Assembly (NCBI GenBank): GCA_015152455.1
Contig: SUTY01000008.1
Location: 1 to 35,240 of the forward strand
Direction: 5' to 3'
From: Cyanobacteria bacterium SIG32
GTDB taxonomy: Bacteria > Cyanobacteriota > Vampirovibrionia > Gastranaerophilales > Gastranaerophilaceae
Length of the DNA stretch: 35,240 nt
The position numbers and the translations under genes were made by a program. Positions 15,392 to 23,736 of this stretch are shown here, one piece after another; the first letter of the stretch is position 1, and each line of letters starts with the position of its first letter. A model generated the notes under the pieces. It ran no database searches and was not told where the DNA came from. It worked only from the letters and a program-made list of their open reading frames with translations.

Positions 15392-16363
15392 GTGGACATA
15401 CTAAAATACATACTGAAACGAATACTACAAACTATACCGCTACTTATCATAGTATCGTTAATTAGTTTTTTCATAATTCGACTTTCGCCTGTTGATCCTC
15501 TTGCAGAACTTAGATTAAATCCGTCAGTATCTCAAGAAACCTTAGAACGTGAAACACAAAGATTAGGATTAGATAAACCAATTATCGTACAATATGGCAA
15601 ATGGGCAAAATCATTTGTTAAGGGCGATTTAGGCATAACATCAAACGGCGAAAAGGTTAGTACCAAATTAAAAGAAAGAATTCCAAACACATTACTTTTA
15701 ACAACAATAGTAATCCTTTTAACCTGGCTTGTTGGTGTACCTCTGGGAATACTTGCCGCTTTAAAATGGAAAACTCCTACAGATAAAGTTTTAACCGTAT
15801 TAACAAGTATAGGCATGGCAATTCCTTCATTTTTCTTTGCGGTATTACTTTTGATTTTTGCCGTCAGGACTGGTTGGTTCCCTATAGGAGGTTTAACAAG
15901 TGCAAATTTTGCAGATATGGGATTTTTTGCCCAAGTTGCAGATATTGCTCATCACTTATTTTTGCCTGTAATTGTATTGTTCACAATTTCACTGGCTGGA
16001 CTTCAAAGACAAATGCGAGCAAATATGCTAGATGTATTAGATAGCGAATATGTAAAATTTGCAAGAGCCAAAGGTTTAAGTGAAGTTCAAGTTGTATATA
16101 AACACGCTTTGAGAAACGCAGTAAACCCTCTAATCACACTTTTGGGATTTGAATTTGCTGGGCTGTTAAGTGGTGCAGCTTTAACAGAATACGTATTCCA
16201 ATACCCTGGTTTGGGCAGATTAATTTTGGAGGCAGTATTAAAATCTGACATCAATTTAGTTATGGCATCTTTGATGATGGGTGCAATTATGCTTGTATTA
16301 GGCAACTTAATTGCAGATATTTTACTTATCATTACAGATCCAAGGATTAGGGTGAAAGCATGA
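15392..16363 (+). CDS. dppB: Peptide ABC importer permease (DppB-like)
   Basis: Inner-membrane permease, 323 residues with six predicted helices, beginning ILKRILQTIPLLIIVSLISF as typical DppB/OppB proteins do. The EAA loop that docks the ATPase is ARAKGLSEVQVVYKHALRNA near 225-245. It starts with GTG directly after the stop of the binding-protein gene, with GAGGT as ribosome binding site, and overlaps dppC by four bases (ATGA). Confidence 0.93.
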   Translation: MDILKYILKRILQTIPLLIIVSLISFFIIRLSPVDPLAELRLNPSVSQETLERETQRLGLDKPIIVQYGKWAKSFVKGDLGITSNGEKVSTKLKERIPNTLLLTTIVILLTWLVGVPLGILAALKWKTPTDKVLTVLTSIGMAIPSFFFAVLLLIFAVRTGWFPIGGLTSANFADMGFFAQVADIAHHLFLPVIVLFTISLAGLQRQMRANMLDVLDSEYVKFARAKGLSEVQVVYKHALRNAVNPLITLLGFEFAGLLSGAALTEYVFQYPGLGRLILEAVLKSDINLVMASLMMGAIMLVLGNLIADILLIITDPRIRVKA

Positions 16364-17424
16364 GAGAAGTTTTAATTCAATTATGGAAAGATAAATTTGC
16401 TCGTATTGCTCTAATAGTCCTTGGAGTAATTTATTTGGCACTATTTTTTGCTGATTTTTTGGCACCTTATACTAAAGATTTTTCTGACAGATCAATGGCA
16501 TACGTACCTCCATCAAAAATTTTTACAATAGATGAAAATGGCAAATTCTCAAGACCTTACACATACAATTACATAAGAGAATTTGATCAACAAAATCTTG
16601 AAATGAAATACAAACTTGATCGTTCAAAAAAATATTATTTAAAGTTTTTCGCTCAAGGTCAATCATACAAATTCTTAGGTCTAATACCTATGAAACGACA
16701 CTTGGTAACTGTAGAACCTAATGGCAGACTATTTTTACTTGGTAGTGATATCAATGGACGAGATGTTTTTTCAAGACTGCTTTTTGGTGGCAGAATTTCA
16801 ATGACAATTGGGTTTTTAGCTTTATTTGTGCTATTCCCTATTGGGTTGTTATATGGTGGTATTTCAGGATATTTAGGTGGTAAAATTGATGCAATTATGA
16901 TGAGATTTGCTGAAGCTGTAATGTCTATTCCGAGCTTCTATTTGCTAATAATTTTGGCATCAATTTTACCATCAGGAATGACCAGCATACAAAGATTCAT
17001 ATTAATTGTCATAATCTTAGCCCTAATCGGTTGGGCAGGATTTGCACGTGTAGTAAGAGGGATGGTTTTATCAATTAAAAATCAAGAATTTGTTCAGGCT
17101 GCAAAATCAATAGGCCAATCAAAACTTGGCATCATAATAAAACACATTTTGCCTCAAACAACCAGCTTCGTAATCGTTGCAATGACACTATCTGTACCGT
17201 CATACATTTTGTCAGAATCTGGATTGAGCTTTTTGGGATTAGGTATTCAACAACCTGATGCCAGCTGGGGTAATATGTTAAAAGAAGCACAAGAATTCAC
17301 AAATATAATATACCGACCTTGGCTTTTAACTCCGGGATTTTTAATTTTTGTTGCAGTTTTGTCTTTTAATATGATAGGTGATACAATTAGAGATATTTTA
17401 GATCCCAAATCCAAAGTTAAATAA
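16360..17424 (+). CDS. dppC: Peptide ABC importer permease (DppC-like)
   Basis: Second permease of the importer, 354 residues. Helix 1 (IALIVLGVIYLALFFADFLAPY) is followed by an extended periplasmic segment of about 100 residues that includes KFLGLIPMKRHL and GSDINGRDVFSRLLFGGR, the latter a DppC hallmark. The EAA loop is AAKSIGQSKLGIIIKHILPQ. It overlaps dppB by ATGA, and MgtC follows after 9 bp, so all may share one mRNA. Confidence 0.93.
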   Translation: MREVLIQLWKDKFARIALIVLGVIYLALFFADFLAPYTKDFSDRSMAYVPPSKIFTIDENGKFSRPYTYNYIREFDQQNLEMKYKLDRSKKYYLKFFAQGQSYKFLGLIPMKRHLVTVEPNGRLFLLGSDINGRDVFSRLLFGGRISMTIGFLALFVLFPIGLLYGGISGYLGGKIDAIMMRFAEAVMSIPSFYLLIILASILPSGMTSIQRFILIVIILALIGWAGFARVVRGMVLSIKNQEFVQAAKSIGQSKLGIIIKHILPQTTSFVIVAMTLSVPSYILSESGLSFLGLGIQQPDASWGNMLKEAQEFTNIIYRPWLLTPGFLIFVAVLSFNMIGDTIRDILDPKSKVK

Positions 17425-17433
17425 GGAGAGTAT

Positions 17434-18144
17434 ATGGAATTATTAAATTTTGATTTAACCATAGTATTAAGAGTAATATCCGCATTATTGTTAGGTTTTG
17501 CAATTGGCTTAGAAAGAGAAATGACAAACAAATATGCAGGCTTAAGAACAAACATTTTGGTTTGCTTAGGAGCATGCGTATTCACAATAATATCCATATA
17601 CGGATTTCCAGCAATTACCGTTACTGCTGCCGAATACGGAACTCGAGATACCGCTCGTGTTGCTGCTCAAGTTGTAACAGGTATCGGTTTTATTGGTGGT
17701 GGCACAGTGCTAAGACATGGTGCTACTGTTTTTGGATTAACAACGGCTGCAACATTATTTATGTCCGCCGCAATAGGTATGGCATGTGGCGCAGGAATGT
17801 ATGATCTGGCTATAATTGGAACAGTCGTATGTATTATCACATTGGTATCAGTAAGACTTTTTGAAAGAAATGTTTTGGTTTCTAGTACCAAAAACACCAA
17901 AAGATTAAAGGTTGCAATTAATTGCCAAAATCAAAATGCTACACAAATTTATGATTACATTATTGATAAATACCCTCAACTAAAAGAAATTAGCAAAAAA
18001 CTAAGCAAATCAGAAGAAAACATTACAAAAATTACTGTTATATTAGATGTTAAATCTAAAACACCTATGAAATCAATGTACAAAGAATTTCAAGCATTTG
18101 AAGGCGTTGAATCTATTTCAATTCAAGAATTTAATGAAGCATAA
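17434..18144 (+). CDS. MgtC/SapB-family membrane protein
   Basis: 236 residues: an MgtC domain with several helices (VISALLLGFAIGLEREM, then the conserved RDTARVAAQVVTGIGFIGGG and LTTAATLFMSAAIGMACG), and a C-terminal ACT-like cytoplasmic domain from about 150. MgtC proteins are linked to Mg2+ limitation and modulation of ATP synthase; the role here is inferred only. AAGGAG precedes the ATG and the gene follows the peptide permease closely. Confidence 0.92.
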   Translation: MELLNFDLTIVLRVISALLLGFAIGLEREMTNKYAGLRTNILVCLGACVFTIISIYGFPAITVTAAEYGTRDTARVAAQVVTGIGFIGGGTVLRHGATVFGLTTAATLFMSAAIGMACGAGMYDLAIIGTVVCIITLVSVRLFERNVLVSSTKNTKRLKVAINCQNQNATQIYDYIIDKYPQLKEISKKLSKSEENITKITVILDVKSKTPMKSMYKEFQAFEGVESISIQEFNEA

Positions 18145-18150
18145 TAATAT

Positions 18151-18179
18151 TTGCCAATTCTGAATATTTTTGCTAAAAT
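18151..18179 (+). promoter_or_regulatory. Promoter of yebC
   Basis: TTGCCA (18151-18156), 17 bp, TAAAAT (18174-18179) with extended -10 TG at 18171, about 30 bp before the yebC ATG. Confidence 0.7.
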
Positions 18180-18211
18180 AAGTCCATAGACACTATTAGA
18201 GAGGAAAATTT

Positions 18212-18961
18212 ATGTCAGGACATTCAAAATGGTCAACCATTAAACACAAAAAAGCAAAAGTAGATTCACAACGTGCAGTTGTTTTTCAAAAATATTCAAG
18301 AGAATTAATCGTATCAGCAAGACTTGGAGGACCAGATCCTGCAGGTAATTTCCGTTTAAGAACTGCTATTGAAAAAGCAAAAGCTGCAGGTTTACCGAAC
18401 GACAACATTAAACGTGCGATAGATAAAGGTGCTGGTGCCGCTGGTGCTGAAAATTACGAAGAACTAATTTATGAAGGATACGCAGCAGGTGGAGTTGCAG
18501 TAGTTGTTGAAGCAATGACTGACAACCGAAACAGAACAGCTGGTGACATCAGAAGTTATTTCACAAAATATAACGGCAGTCTTGGTGCAACAGGTTGCGT
18601 AGGTTGGATGTTTGATCCAAAAGGCAGCATTACTTTCGATAAAGATGTTGATTACGACAAACTTTTTGAAACTGCAATTACACTTGATGCTGAAGATATT
18701 TTAGATGAAGAGGAAGAATACAAAGTTATAACTTCTACAGAAAAATTCCAAAGTGTAGTTGAAGGTCTTGAAGCTGAAGGATTCAAAAGTGTTAGTGCTG
18801 AATTAACCAGAATACCGCAAAACACAGTTGAAGTAACTGACGAAGCCGTTGCTTCTCAAATTCTAAAACTTTTAGACAAACTTGAAGAACACGACGACGT
18901 TCAAAACGTTTATGCAAACTTTGATATTTCTGATGAAATAATGCAAAAATTAGAGGGCTAA
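18212..18961 (+). CDS. YebC/PmpR-family protein
   Basis: 249 residues with the invariant YebC start [20 protein letters not shown] and the conserved [14 protein letters not shown] and [22 protein letters not shown]-type stretches ([19 protein letters not shown]). Members are three-domain acidic proteins described as DNA-binding regulators and, more recently, as translation factors helping ribosomes through proline-rich stretches; which applies here is unknown. GAGAGGAAAA is the ribosome binding site. Its stop overlaps the start of the next gene (TAATG). Confidence 0.95.
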   Translation: MSGHSKWSTIKHKKAKVDSQRAVVFQKYSRELIVSARLGGPDPAGNFRLRTAIEKAKAAGLPNDNIKRAIDKGAGAAGAENYEELIYEGYAAGGVAVVVEAMTDNRNRTAGDIRSYFTKYNGSLGATGCVGWMFDPKGSITFDKDVDYDKLFETAITLDAEDILDEEEEYKVITSTEKFQSVVEGLEAEGFKSVSAELTRIPQNTVEVTDEAVASQILKLLDKLEEHDDVQNVYANFDISDEIMQKLEG

Positions 18962-20181
18962 TGCTAGATAAAATAAAAGAATTATCTCAACTGCTTAATG
19001 AAAGCTACAGCGAAAAATCCGTTGTAACAGTTTTGAGTGATTTTTTTGCTGAGCATTATAATTCAAATTTGTGTAACTTAGTTTTAAATTCAGAATATAC
19101 TTCTAATAATAAATTATATCCGCTTTATAAATATAGCAAAGTAATCGGATATTTAGAATTTGACAAGACTACAACGGAACTTGAAAGTTTTTTAGATACA
19201 ACTTTGTACATGATTTCATTAAAAATTCAAAATTTAGTTTTGTCTGAAAGAATGCAAAAAGCAATTGATTTTCAACATTCTATGAAAAATATTGCTAAAA
19301 TCATAGAAACACAATATGAATTAAGATACATCATTCCTCTATTAGGAGAAATGATAGACAAATTCGTTCAAAATCATTTAATTTATATCTTTATAAAAGA
19401 AGATACACACGCATTCAAACTAATGTGGCCTAACACTTGCAAAGAAACAAAAATTTTTGATATCATCAACGCTGAGCCACTAAAAAGAGTTACGATAGAG
19501 GGATTTGGAATTTTTCCATTGGTGAGTGAAAATAAAGTTTTAGGTTATATAGTAACTAAAAACATTGACTCTAAATTAACCCTTAAAGAAATTGAATACT
19601 TAGAAGAACTCTCAAATCAAGCAGCAACTACAATAAATAGAGCTAATGTATATGCTGAAATTTTAAAACACGCAACACTTGATGCTTTAACAGGTTTTTA
19701 CAACAGAAGACAACTTGAAGAGCGTATCAAACAAGAATTTTCGAGTTCTCAACGTCAAAAAACACCTCTTTGCGGAATAATGACCGATATCGACCATTTC
19801 AAAAATGTCAATGATACGTATGGACACGCTGTTGGAGATTTGGTATTAAAAACTGTTTCTAAAGTTATCCGCTCTCAACTTCGTGAATACGACGTAGCAG
19901 GACGTTATGGTGGCGAAGAATTTGCACTACTTTTACCTTTCACCAAACTTAATGAAGCCAAAATGGTTGCAGAACGTCTTAGAGATTCTATTGAAAAAAC
20001 TAAAATAGATATATCAGAAGTTAATTCAGAAAGTAGCGATAAGGAAATTAGTGTAACTATAAGTTTAGGTATATACGAATTGAAAGAAACCGACAACGAA
20101 GAAGATTTACTAAAAAATGCTGACAAAGCACTTTATCAGGCAAAAGGAACAGGAAGAAACAGAGTTATAATTTATGAATAA
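18961..20181 (+). CDS. Diguanylate cyclase with N-terminal GAF-like sensor
   Basis: Makes c-di-GMP from two GTP. 406 residues: an N-terminal alpha/beta sensor region of about 220 residues with a GAF-like look and a linker helix, then the GGDEF domain. The active site GGEEF is at 317-321, the metal/nucleotide motif MTDIDHFKNVNDTYGHAVGD is intact, and the inhibitory I-site RxxD (308-311) sits five residues before GGEEF, so feedback inhibition is expected. No membrane segment is visible. It is translationally coupled to yebC and overlaps tsaE by 8 bp. c-di-GMP could bear on the pili encoded nearby, but that link is only inferred. Confidence 0.93.
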   Translation: MLDKIKELSQLLNESYSEKSVVTVLSDFFAEHYNSNLCNLVLNSEYTSNNKLYPLYKYSKVIGYLEFDKTTTELESFLDTTLYMISLKIQNLVLSERMQKAIDFQHSMKNIAKIIETQYELRYIIPLLGEMIDKFVQNHLIYIFIKEDTHAFKLMWPNTCKETKIFDIINAEPLKRVTIEGFGIFPLVSENKVLGYIVTKNIDSKLTLKEIEYLEELSNQAATTINRANVYAEILKHATLDALTGFYNRRQLEERIKQEFSSSQRQKTPLCGIMTDIDHFKNVNDTYGHAVGDLVLKTVSKVIRSQLREYDVAGRYGGEEFALLLPFTKLNEAKMVAERLRDSIEKTKIDISEVNSESSDKEISVTISLGIYELKETDNEEDLLKNADKALYQAKGTGRNRVIIYE

Positions 20182-20644
20182 TACATACGAAAAAATATGC
20201 AAAAATCTTGATGATACAAAAAATCTGGCACAAAAATTTGCAAGCCTTATAGAAGAAAAAGGTTGCTTTGTAAGTTTATACGGAGAAATTGGAGCTGGCA
20301 AAACAGCATTTGTAAAATTGGTTGCAGATGCTTTGGGCGTAAAAGAAAAAGTTACAAGCCCAAGTTTTGTAATCCTGAATGAATATCATACTGCCAAATT
20401 GCCTATCTATCACTTTGATCTGTATAGATTGGAACACGAAGGCGTTAGCACTATCCTTGACGAACTGAGAGAATATTCTGAAGGTAAACAGGCAACTTTT
20501 GTCGAATGGGCAGAATTTTCACAAGATGAAATACCTTTCAATCATTTAAAAATAAATGTTACATATGATGAAGACGATAACAGAAAATATTCGTTTGAAG
20601 CATTTGGTCATGATAACATTAAAGTTATAGAGGGACTAAAATAG
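20174..20644 (+). CDS. tsaE: tRNA t6A synthesis ATPase TsaE
   Basis: P-loop ATPase that works with TsaB and TsaD to make N6-threonylcarbamoyl-adenosine at position 37 of ANN-reading tRNAs. 156 residues with Walker A GEIGAGKTAF, the switch SPSFVILNEY and the HFDLYRLE stretch typical of the family. It overlaps the cyclase gene by 8 bp and runs into tsaB with TAGTG overlap, a common tsaE-tsaB pair. tsaD is not in this window. Confidence 0.95.
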   Translation: MNNTYEKICKNLDDTKNLAQKFASLIEEKGCFVSLYGEIGAGKTAFVKLVADALGVKEKVTSPSFVILNEYHTAKLPIYHFDLYRLEHEGVSTILDELREYSEGKQATFVEWAEFSQDEIPFNHLKINVTYDEDDNRKYSFEAFGHDNIKVIEGLK

Positions 20645-21255
20645 TGAAGATTTTGGCATTTGATACTTGCTTAGATAAAATGTATGTTGTACTAAGGACA
20701 GAAGATAGAATTTTATCATCAGAAATCGTAGAAAATACTGATAGCAAATATCATTCTGCTTTTTTAATTTCAACAATTTCAAAGATTTTGCAAGAAAATA
20801 ATGTAGAACCCAAAGATCTTGATGTTATTGGAATAAATATCGGACCTGGAAGTTTTACAGGCATAAGAGCTTGTACAACTGTTGCAAGAGTAATGGCTCA
20901 ACAACTTAACATAAAAGCAATTGGAGTTTCATCATTAGAAATACTTTCAAAAATAAAAAAAGAGAATCCTCTTGTTGCGCTTGATGCAAGAAAAAATAAA
21001 GCATATTTATGGTGCGACGGCGAAATAAAAGGGGCAATTGAACTGGAAGAAATCCAACAATTAATTGCAACAGATAAATATAACGTCATAACAGACGATA
21101 GATTACAAAAAACTCTAGGAGGAATTTCATACCAACAGGAAAAATATCCTTTAGGCGAAATTCTTTCGGACTTGGTGATTAAGAAGTTAAAGACTTCAAG
21201 TGGTAATTGGGCTGAATTAATGCCACTATACATACAACCACCACCAATGGGATAG
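20644..21255 (+). CDS. tsaB: tRNA t6A synthesis protein TsaB
   Basis: Inactive ASKHA-fold partner that activates TsaD for t6A formation. 203 residues starting with GTG as MKILAFDTCLDKMYVVL; the family signature NIGPGSFTGIR is present near 67-77, followed by GVSSLE. The start overlaps the tsaE stop by one base. A rho-independent terminator begins immediately after its stop codon. Confidence 0.94.
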   Translation: MKILAFDTCLDKMYVVLRTEDRILSSEIVENTDSKYHSAFLISTISKILQENNVEPKDLDVIGINIGPGSFTGIRACTTVARVMAQQLNIKAIGVSSLEILSKIKKENPLVALDARKNKAYLWCDGEIKGAIELEEIQQLIATDKYNVITDDRLQKTLGGISYQQEKYPLGEILSDLVIKKLKTSSGNWAELMPLYIQPPPMG

Positions 21256-21298
21256 ATTTGTCAGTTACGTTTCGTTACGAACTGGCAAATTTTTTTTT
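21256..21298 (+). terminator. Terminator after tsaB
   Basis: ATTTGTCAGTT and AACTGGCAAAT form an 11-bp stem with one G-T pair, extended by ACG/CGT-type pairing in the loop, followed by a run of T. It starts one base after the tsaB stop and ends just before the Shine-Dalgarno of the next gene, leaving no room for a promoter between. Confidence 0.88.
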
Positions 21299-21316
21299 GA
21301 GGGGACTTTAAAGATT

Positions 21317-22756
21317 ATGAAAATTTTACCGGTAATATTTTTCACAACACAAAAACCACAAAGATCTGATTACAATAAGAATCAGTATGATTCTTATTTG
21401 AATAAGGAACTTATTCAAGACACGTTCACATTTACTGGTAGAAAACCAATGTCAGGTAAAGAATTCAAGAAAAAATGCGCTCGATTTGTTCGTGATTTTT
21501 ACACTGGCGAACCAATGCTTGAAAGTTCTGATCTAACCAAAATGAAGAAACGAGGATTTTTTACCGGTACAATCAAGGAATTTCTTAAGAAAACCAAACC
21601 TTACGCAGAACAATTTATTGAACCGAAATCGGTAGAAGAAGAAGTTTACTTAAAAATAGCCGAAGCGGCCAAAACAAACCCTAATGCAACACTTCCAGAA
21701 TTATTTCAGAGTTGGTACAAACCTGCCAGAAGCTCTTTCCGTAGAGAACAAAAACCTTGTTTTGATTACATCAAAACCTTAGGTGCTATGCTTCCGCAAG
21801 AACATGCCGAACGATTTTTTAAGTTCATGGCAAAAATTGACCGCAAATTGTATGATGAACCTATTGTACAAGAATTTAGTATAAAAGAATTTAAGTATAA
21901 AATTTCTAAAACAATGGAAAAATCAACAGATATAGCCTTAAAAAACAGAATTTCCATGTATTTAGGACTACTTTCAGACCATAGTTTTGTTGATGATACA
22001 CCTATACATCCAAGTATTATAAAAAAGGTATTTAATTTTAAAAACGTAAAAGTTCCATATAGAAAATCAAAATATTATGATAAACATTTGAAACCTTACG
22101 AAACAGATAAAGATGCTGTTAAAATTAAAATTATTGAACTAATGCGTGACGCTTTAGCCGCTAAAGGTTATTTAAAACTAGAACGTATATGTAACGACAA
22201 TATCGATATGATTATGGGTAAACCTGTCAGAGTTCCGTTTAGTAACAAAACTTTTGTATATGATTTAGCTGAAGTATTACAAGACGTTCCTGATGAAAAA
22301 TTAAAAAAACAAATTCTTGCTGCGGCTGAAAATTTACCGTCTTCATCTCAAAGCCCTGAAGCTATGATTTTGAAACTTCACGACGCTGATGCGGACGTAA
22401 TTGGGGACAGATTATTTAATCCTGCTCTCGCTTCTATAGAACACTTCCACCCTGATTCTCTTGGGGGTTCTGACGATATGGTTAACTGCGGACTTGCAAA
22501 AAGATGGATTAACACTCTCAGAGGTAACGAAGCGCTTTGGGCATTCATTGAAAGAATGGGATTTGACTCAAAACATCAATATAGTTACGCAGATGATATT
22601 GTTAAATGTAATCACAAACAAAAAGTTCCATACGAAGACGCTTTAGGACATCTGGAAACTATTGAAAAAGAAGCAAGAATGGATTTAACTAAATATAAAG
22701 ATAAACTTAAACCGTATGAAGCTCCTGCAGATGTTATGAAAAAAAAAGTTTGCTAA
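21317..22756 (+). CDS. HNH-like protein with FTG-type N-terminal leader (479 aa)
   Basis: Second member of the HNH-like family seen at 11025. The core near the C-terminus reads SIEHFHPDSLGG (E375-H376), then NCGLAKRWIN and RGN, again an H-N-N layout. The front has the single-Cys FYTGEPML segment where relatives would have a zinc knuckle. A 45-residue extension, MKILPVIFFTTQK onward and ending TFTFTGRKP, has no counterpart in the first paralog but resembles the front of the peptidase at 25911. It has no signal peptide. GAGGGG lies 11 bases before ATG, rather far. Function unknown; nuclease activity only inferred from the core. Confidence 0.72.
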   Translation: MKILPVIFFTTQKPQRSDYNKNQYDSYLNKELIQDTFTFTGRKPMSGKEFKKKCARFVRDFYTGEPMLESSDLTKMKKRGFFTGTIKEFLKKTKPYAEQFIEPKSVEEEVYLKIAEAAKTNPNATLPELFQSWYKPARSSFRREQKPCFDYIKTLGAMLPQEHAERFFKFMAKIDRKLYDEPIVQEFSIKEFKYKISKTMEKSTDIALKNRISMYLGLLSDHSFVDDTPIHPSIIKKVFNFKNVKVPYRKSKYYDKHLKPYETDKDAVKIKIIELMRDALAAKGYLKLERICNDNIDMIMGKPVRVPFSNKTFVYDLAEVLQDVPDEKLKKQILAAAENLPSSSQSPEAMILKLHDADADVIGDRLFNPALASIEHFHPDSLGGSDDMVNCGLAKRWINTLRGNEALWAFIERMGFDSKHQYSYADDIVKCNHKQKVPYEDALGHLETIEKEARMDLTKYKDKLKPYEAPADVMKKKVC

Positions 22757-22859
22757 AAAATAATAAACAATTGTAAACTTTTTTTACTTTTTGCTTAAAA
22801 TCATTAAATTTTTACAAGAAGGTTTCCGATAACTTACTTGTAAGAATAGGAATGAAATT

Positions 22860-23147
22860 ATGGCAGATTCAGAATTTACTTTTAATAGACCGTACAAACC
22901 GTTTGGATTAAACGTAAAAGTCCCTGAAAGAACACTTAAACAAGCAAGTGAAACTTTAAGTAATTTAGCTAAAGCACCTGCAGATCCTCTGTTCAAGTTT
23001 TTAGAAGAAAATGAGAAAGTGTTCAATGGTGACTTAACATTCCAAATCAATAAAATATTTGCAGAAAGTTTTACTATTGGTTCTGCAATGCGTATGGAAG
23101 ACGAAAAAATGAACGGTATGCCACCATCATTTGATATGCACTTCTAA
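22860..23147 (+). CDS. Hypothetical protein, 95 aa
   Basis: Starts MADSEFTFNRPYKPFGLNVK after an AGGAATGAAATT leader and ends with a methionine-rich tail MRMEDEKMNGMPPSFDMHF. No membrane helix, signal or known domain is recognised. A 7-bp inverted repeat TTACAAG/CTTGTAA lies just upstream, and a strong terminator directly downstream supports it as a real single-gene unit. The minus-strand ORF over the same bases is a shadow. Confidence 0.7.
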   Translation: MADSEFTFNRPYKPFGLNVKVPERTLKQASETLSNLAKAPADPLFKFLEENEKVFNGDLTFQINKIFAESFTIGSAMRMEDEKMNGMPPSFDMHF

Positions 23148-23177
23148 TCGCAATAACAAAAGTTTTTCTCCTTTTTT

Positions 23178-23201
23178 AAACGCCACAAACGGCGTTTTTT
23201 T
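23178..23201 (+). terminator. Terminator after the 95-aa gene
   Basis: AAACGCC-ACAAAC-GGCGTTT, a perfect 7-bp stem followed by T residues to 23201. Confidence 0.92.
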
Positions 23202-23219
23202 ATTATAAAAATTCAGTTA

Positions 23220-23248
23220 TTGCCAAATATTGAAAAAAAAGGTAAGAT
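23220..23248 (+). promoter_or_regulatory. Promoter of the second G9 module
   Basis: TTGCCA (23220-23225), 17 bp, TAAGAT (23243-23248). The sequence around it (TTGCCAAAnnTTnAAAAAAAnGGTAnGATAA) is closely similar to the promoter at 12072, so the two modules share a common origin from promoter onward. Confidence 0.6.
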
Positions 23249-23256
23249 AAAAAGGC

Positions 23257-23313
23257 GCTAAGATACTAAGGCAGTAAGGCACTAAGAATTTACAAATAAA
23301 AGAACTTAGTATC
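23257..23313 (+). repeat. CTAAGGCA-type short tandem repeats with inverted copy
   Basis: Four imperfect units of (A)CTAAG(GCA) run from 23257 to 23286; GATACTAAG (23262-23270) has a perfect inverted partner CTTAGTATC (23305-23313). They occupy the same position, between promoter and short ORF, as the GTGATCA repeats of the first module but differ in sequence. Confidence 0.6.
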
Positions 23314-23339
23314 CTAGTAACTTATAAAAAAGGAACAAA

Positions 23340-23414
23340 ATGCTTAAAACCCAAGTAAAAACTTCAATAACTTACTTACATACTAACTCCCTAACTTCAT
23401 TAGGGGGGGGGTAG
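23340..23414 (+). CDS. Second short ORF ending in a G9 tract
   Basis: ATG with AAGGA upstream encodes 24 residues, MLKTQVKTSITYLHTNSLTS then LGGG, and stops at TAG after nine G (23403-23411), like the ORF at 12186. A 25-nt block beginning TTAGGGGGGGGGTAGAAA is identical in both. With eight G the frame reads LGGGRNALVVWVLAV and stays open to the TAG at 23614-23616, through the first palindromic element, but does not reach the pseudopilin at 23737. It is either an independent leader unit or a copy cut off from its pilin by repeat insertion. Confidence 0.45.
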   Translation: MLKTQVKTSITYLHTNSLTSLGGG

Positions 23415-23464
23415 AAACGCTCTCGTAGTCTGGGTTTTGGCGGTTTGCACAAAATCATACCGTC

Positions 23465-23485
23465 ATCCTGAACTTGTTTCAGGAT
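23465..23485. repeat. Palindromic repeat ATCCTGAA-CTTGT-TTCAGGAT
   Basis: Perfect 8-bp arms with a 5-nt loop, embedded in CCGTCATCC...GGATCTC. This dispersed palindrome is familiar from intergenic regions of many bacteria; its translation is RHPELVSGS. Confidence 0.7.
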
Positions 23486-23591
23486 CTCTAAATAAATTGA
23501 TAAATAATATAAAAATTGAAAGGTTGTTAACAAGAATTAGATCTTGTACAACCTTGTTTTGTTATGTGAAAAACAAATTTCAAGAAAAAAG

Positions 23592-23680
23592 TCCTCCCTT
23601 GCTAGGGAGGATTTAGGTGGGTGTTTATTAATAATAAAAGCTCACCCACCCCCAGCCCCGCCCTAGCGAGGGAGGGGAGT
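23592..23680. repeat. Composite GC-rich palindromic element (MITE/REP-like)
   Basis: The left part TCCTCCCT-TGCT-AGGGAGGA is a perfect hairpin; GGTGGGTG (23616-23623) pairs with CACCCACC (23643-23650), and the right part CCCTAGCGAGGGAGGGG is an imperfect inverse of the left one. The 89-bp block is far richer in GC than its surroundings, as expected for a transposed repeat. The rest of 23315-23736 outside these elements and the short ORF holds nothing else recognised. Confidence 0.7.
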
Positions 23681-23736
23681 AAAGAACAGTAATTTAAAAA
23701 ACAGTAGTACATATAAAAAATGAAAGGAAAAAGGTT

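Noticed and set aside
23257-23290. CRISPR array
   Set aside because: Units are only 7-10 bp with no spacers and no cas genes.
23592-23680. Plain terminator for an upstream gene
   Set aside because: No T-run and no complete gene upstream on the plus strand; the composite structure fits a dispersed palindromic element better.
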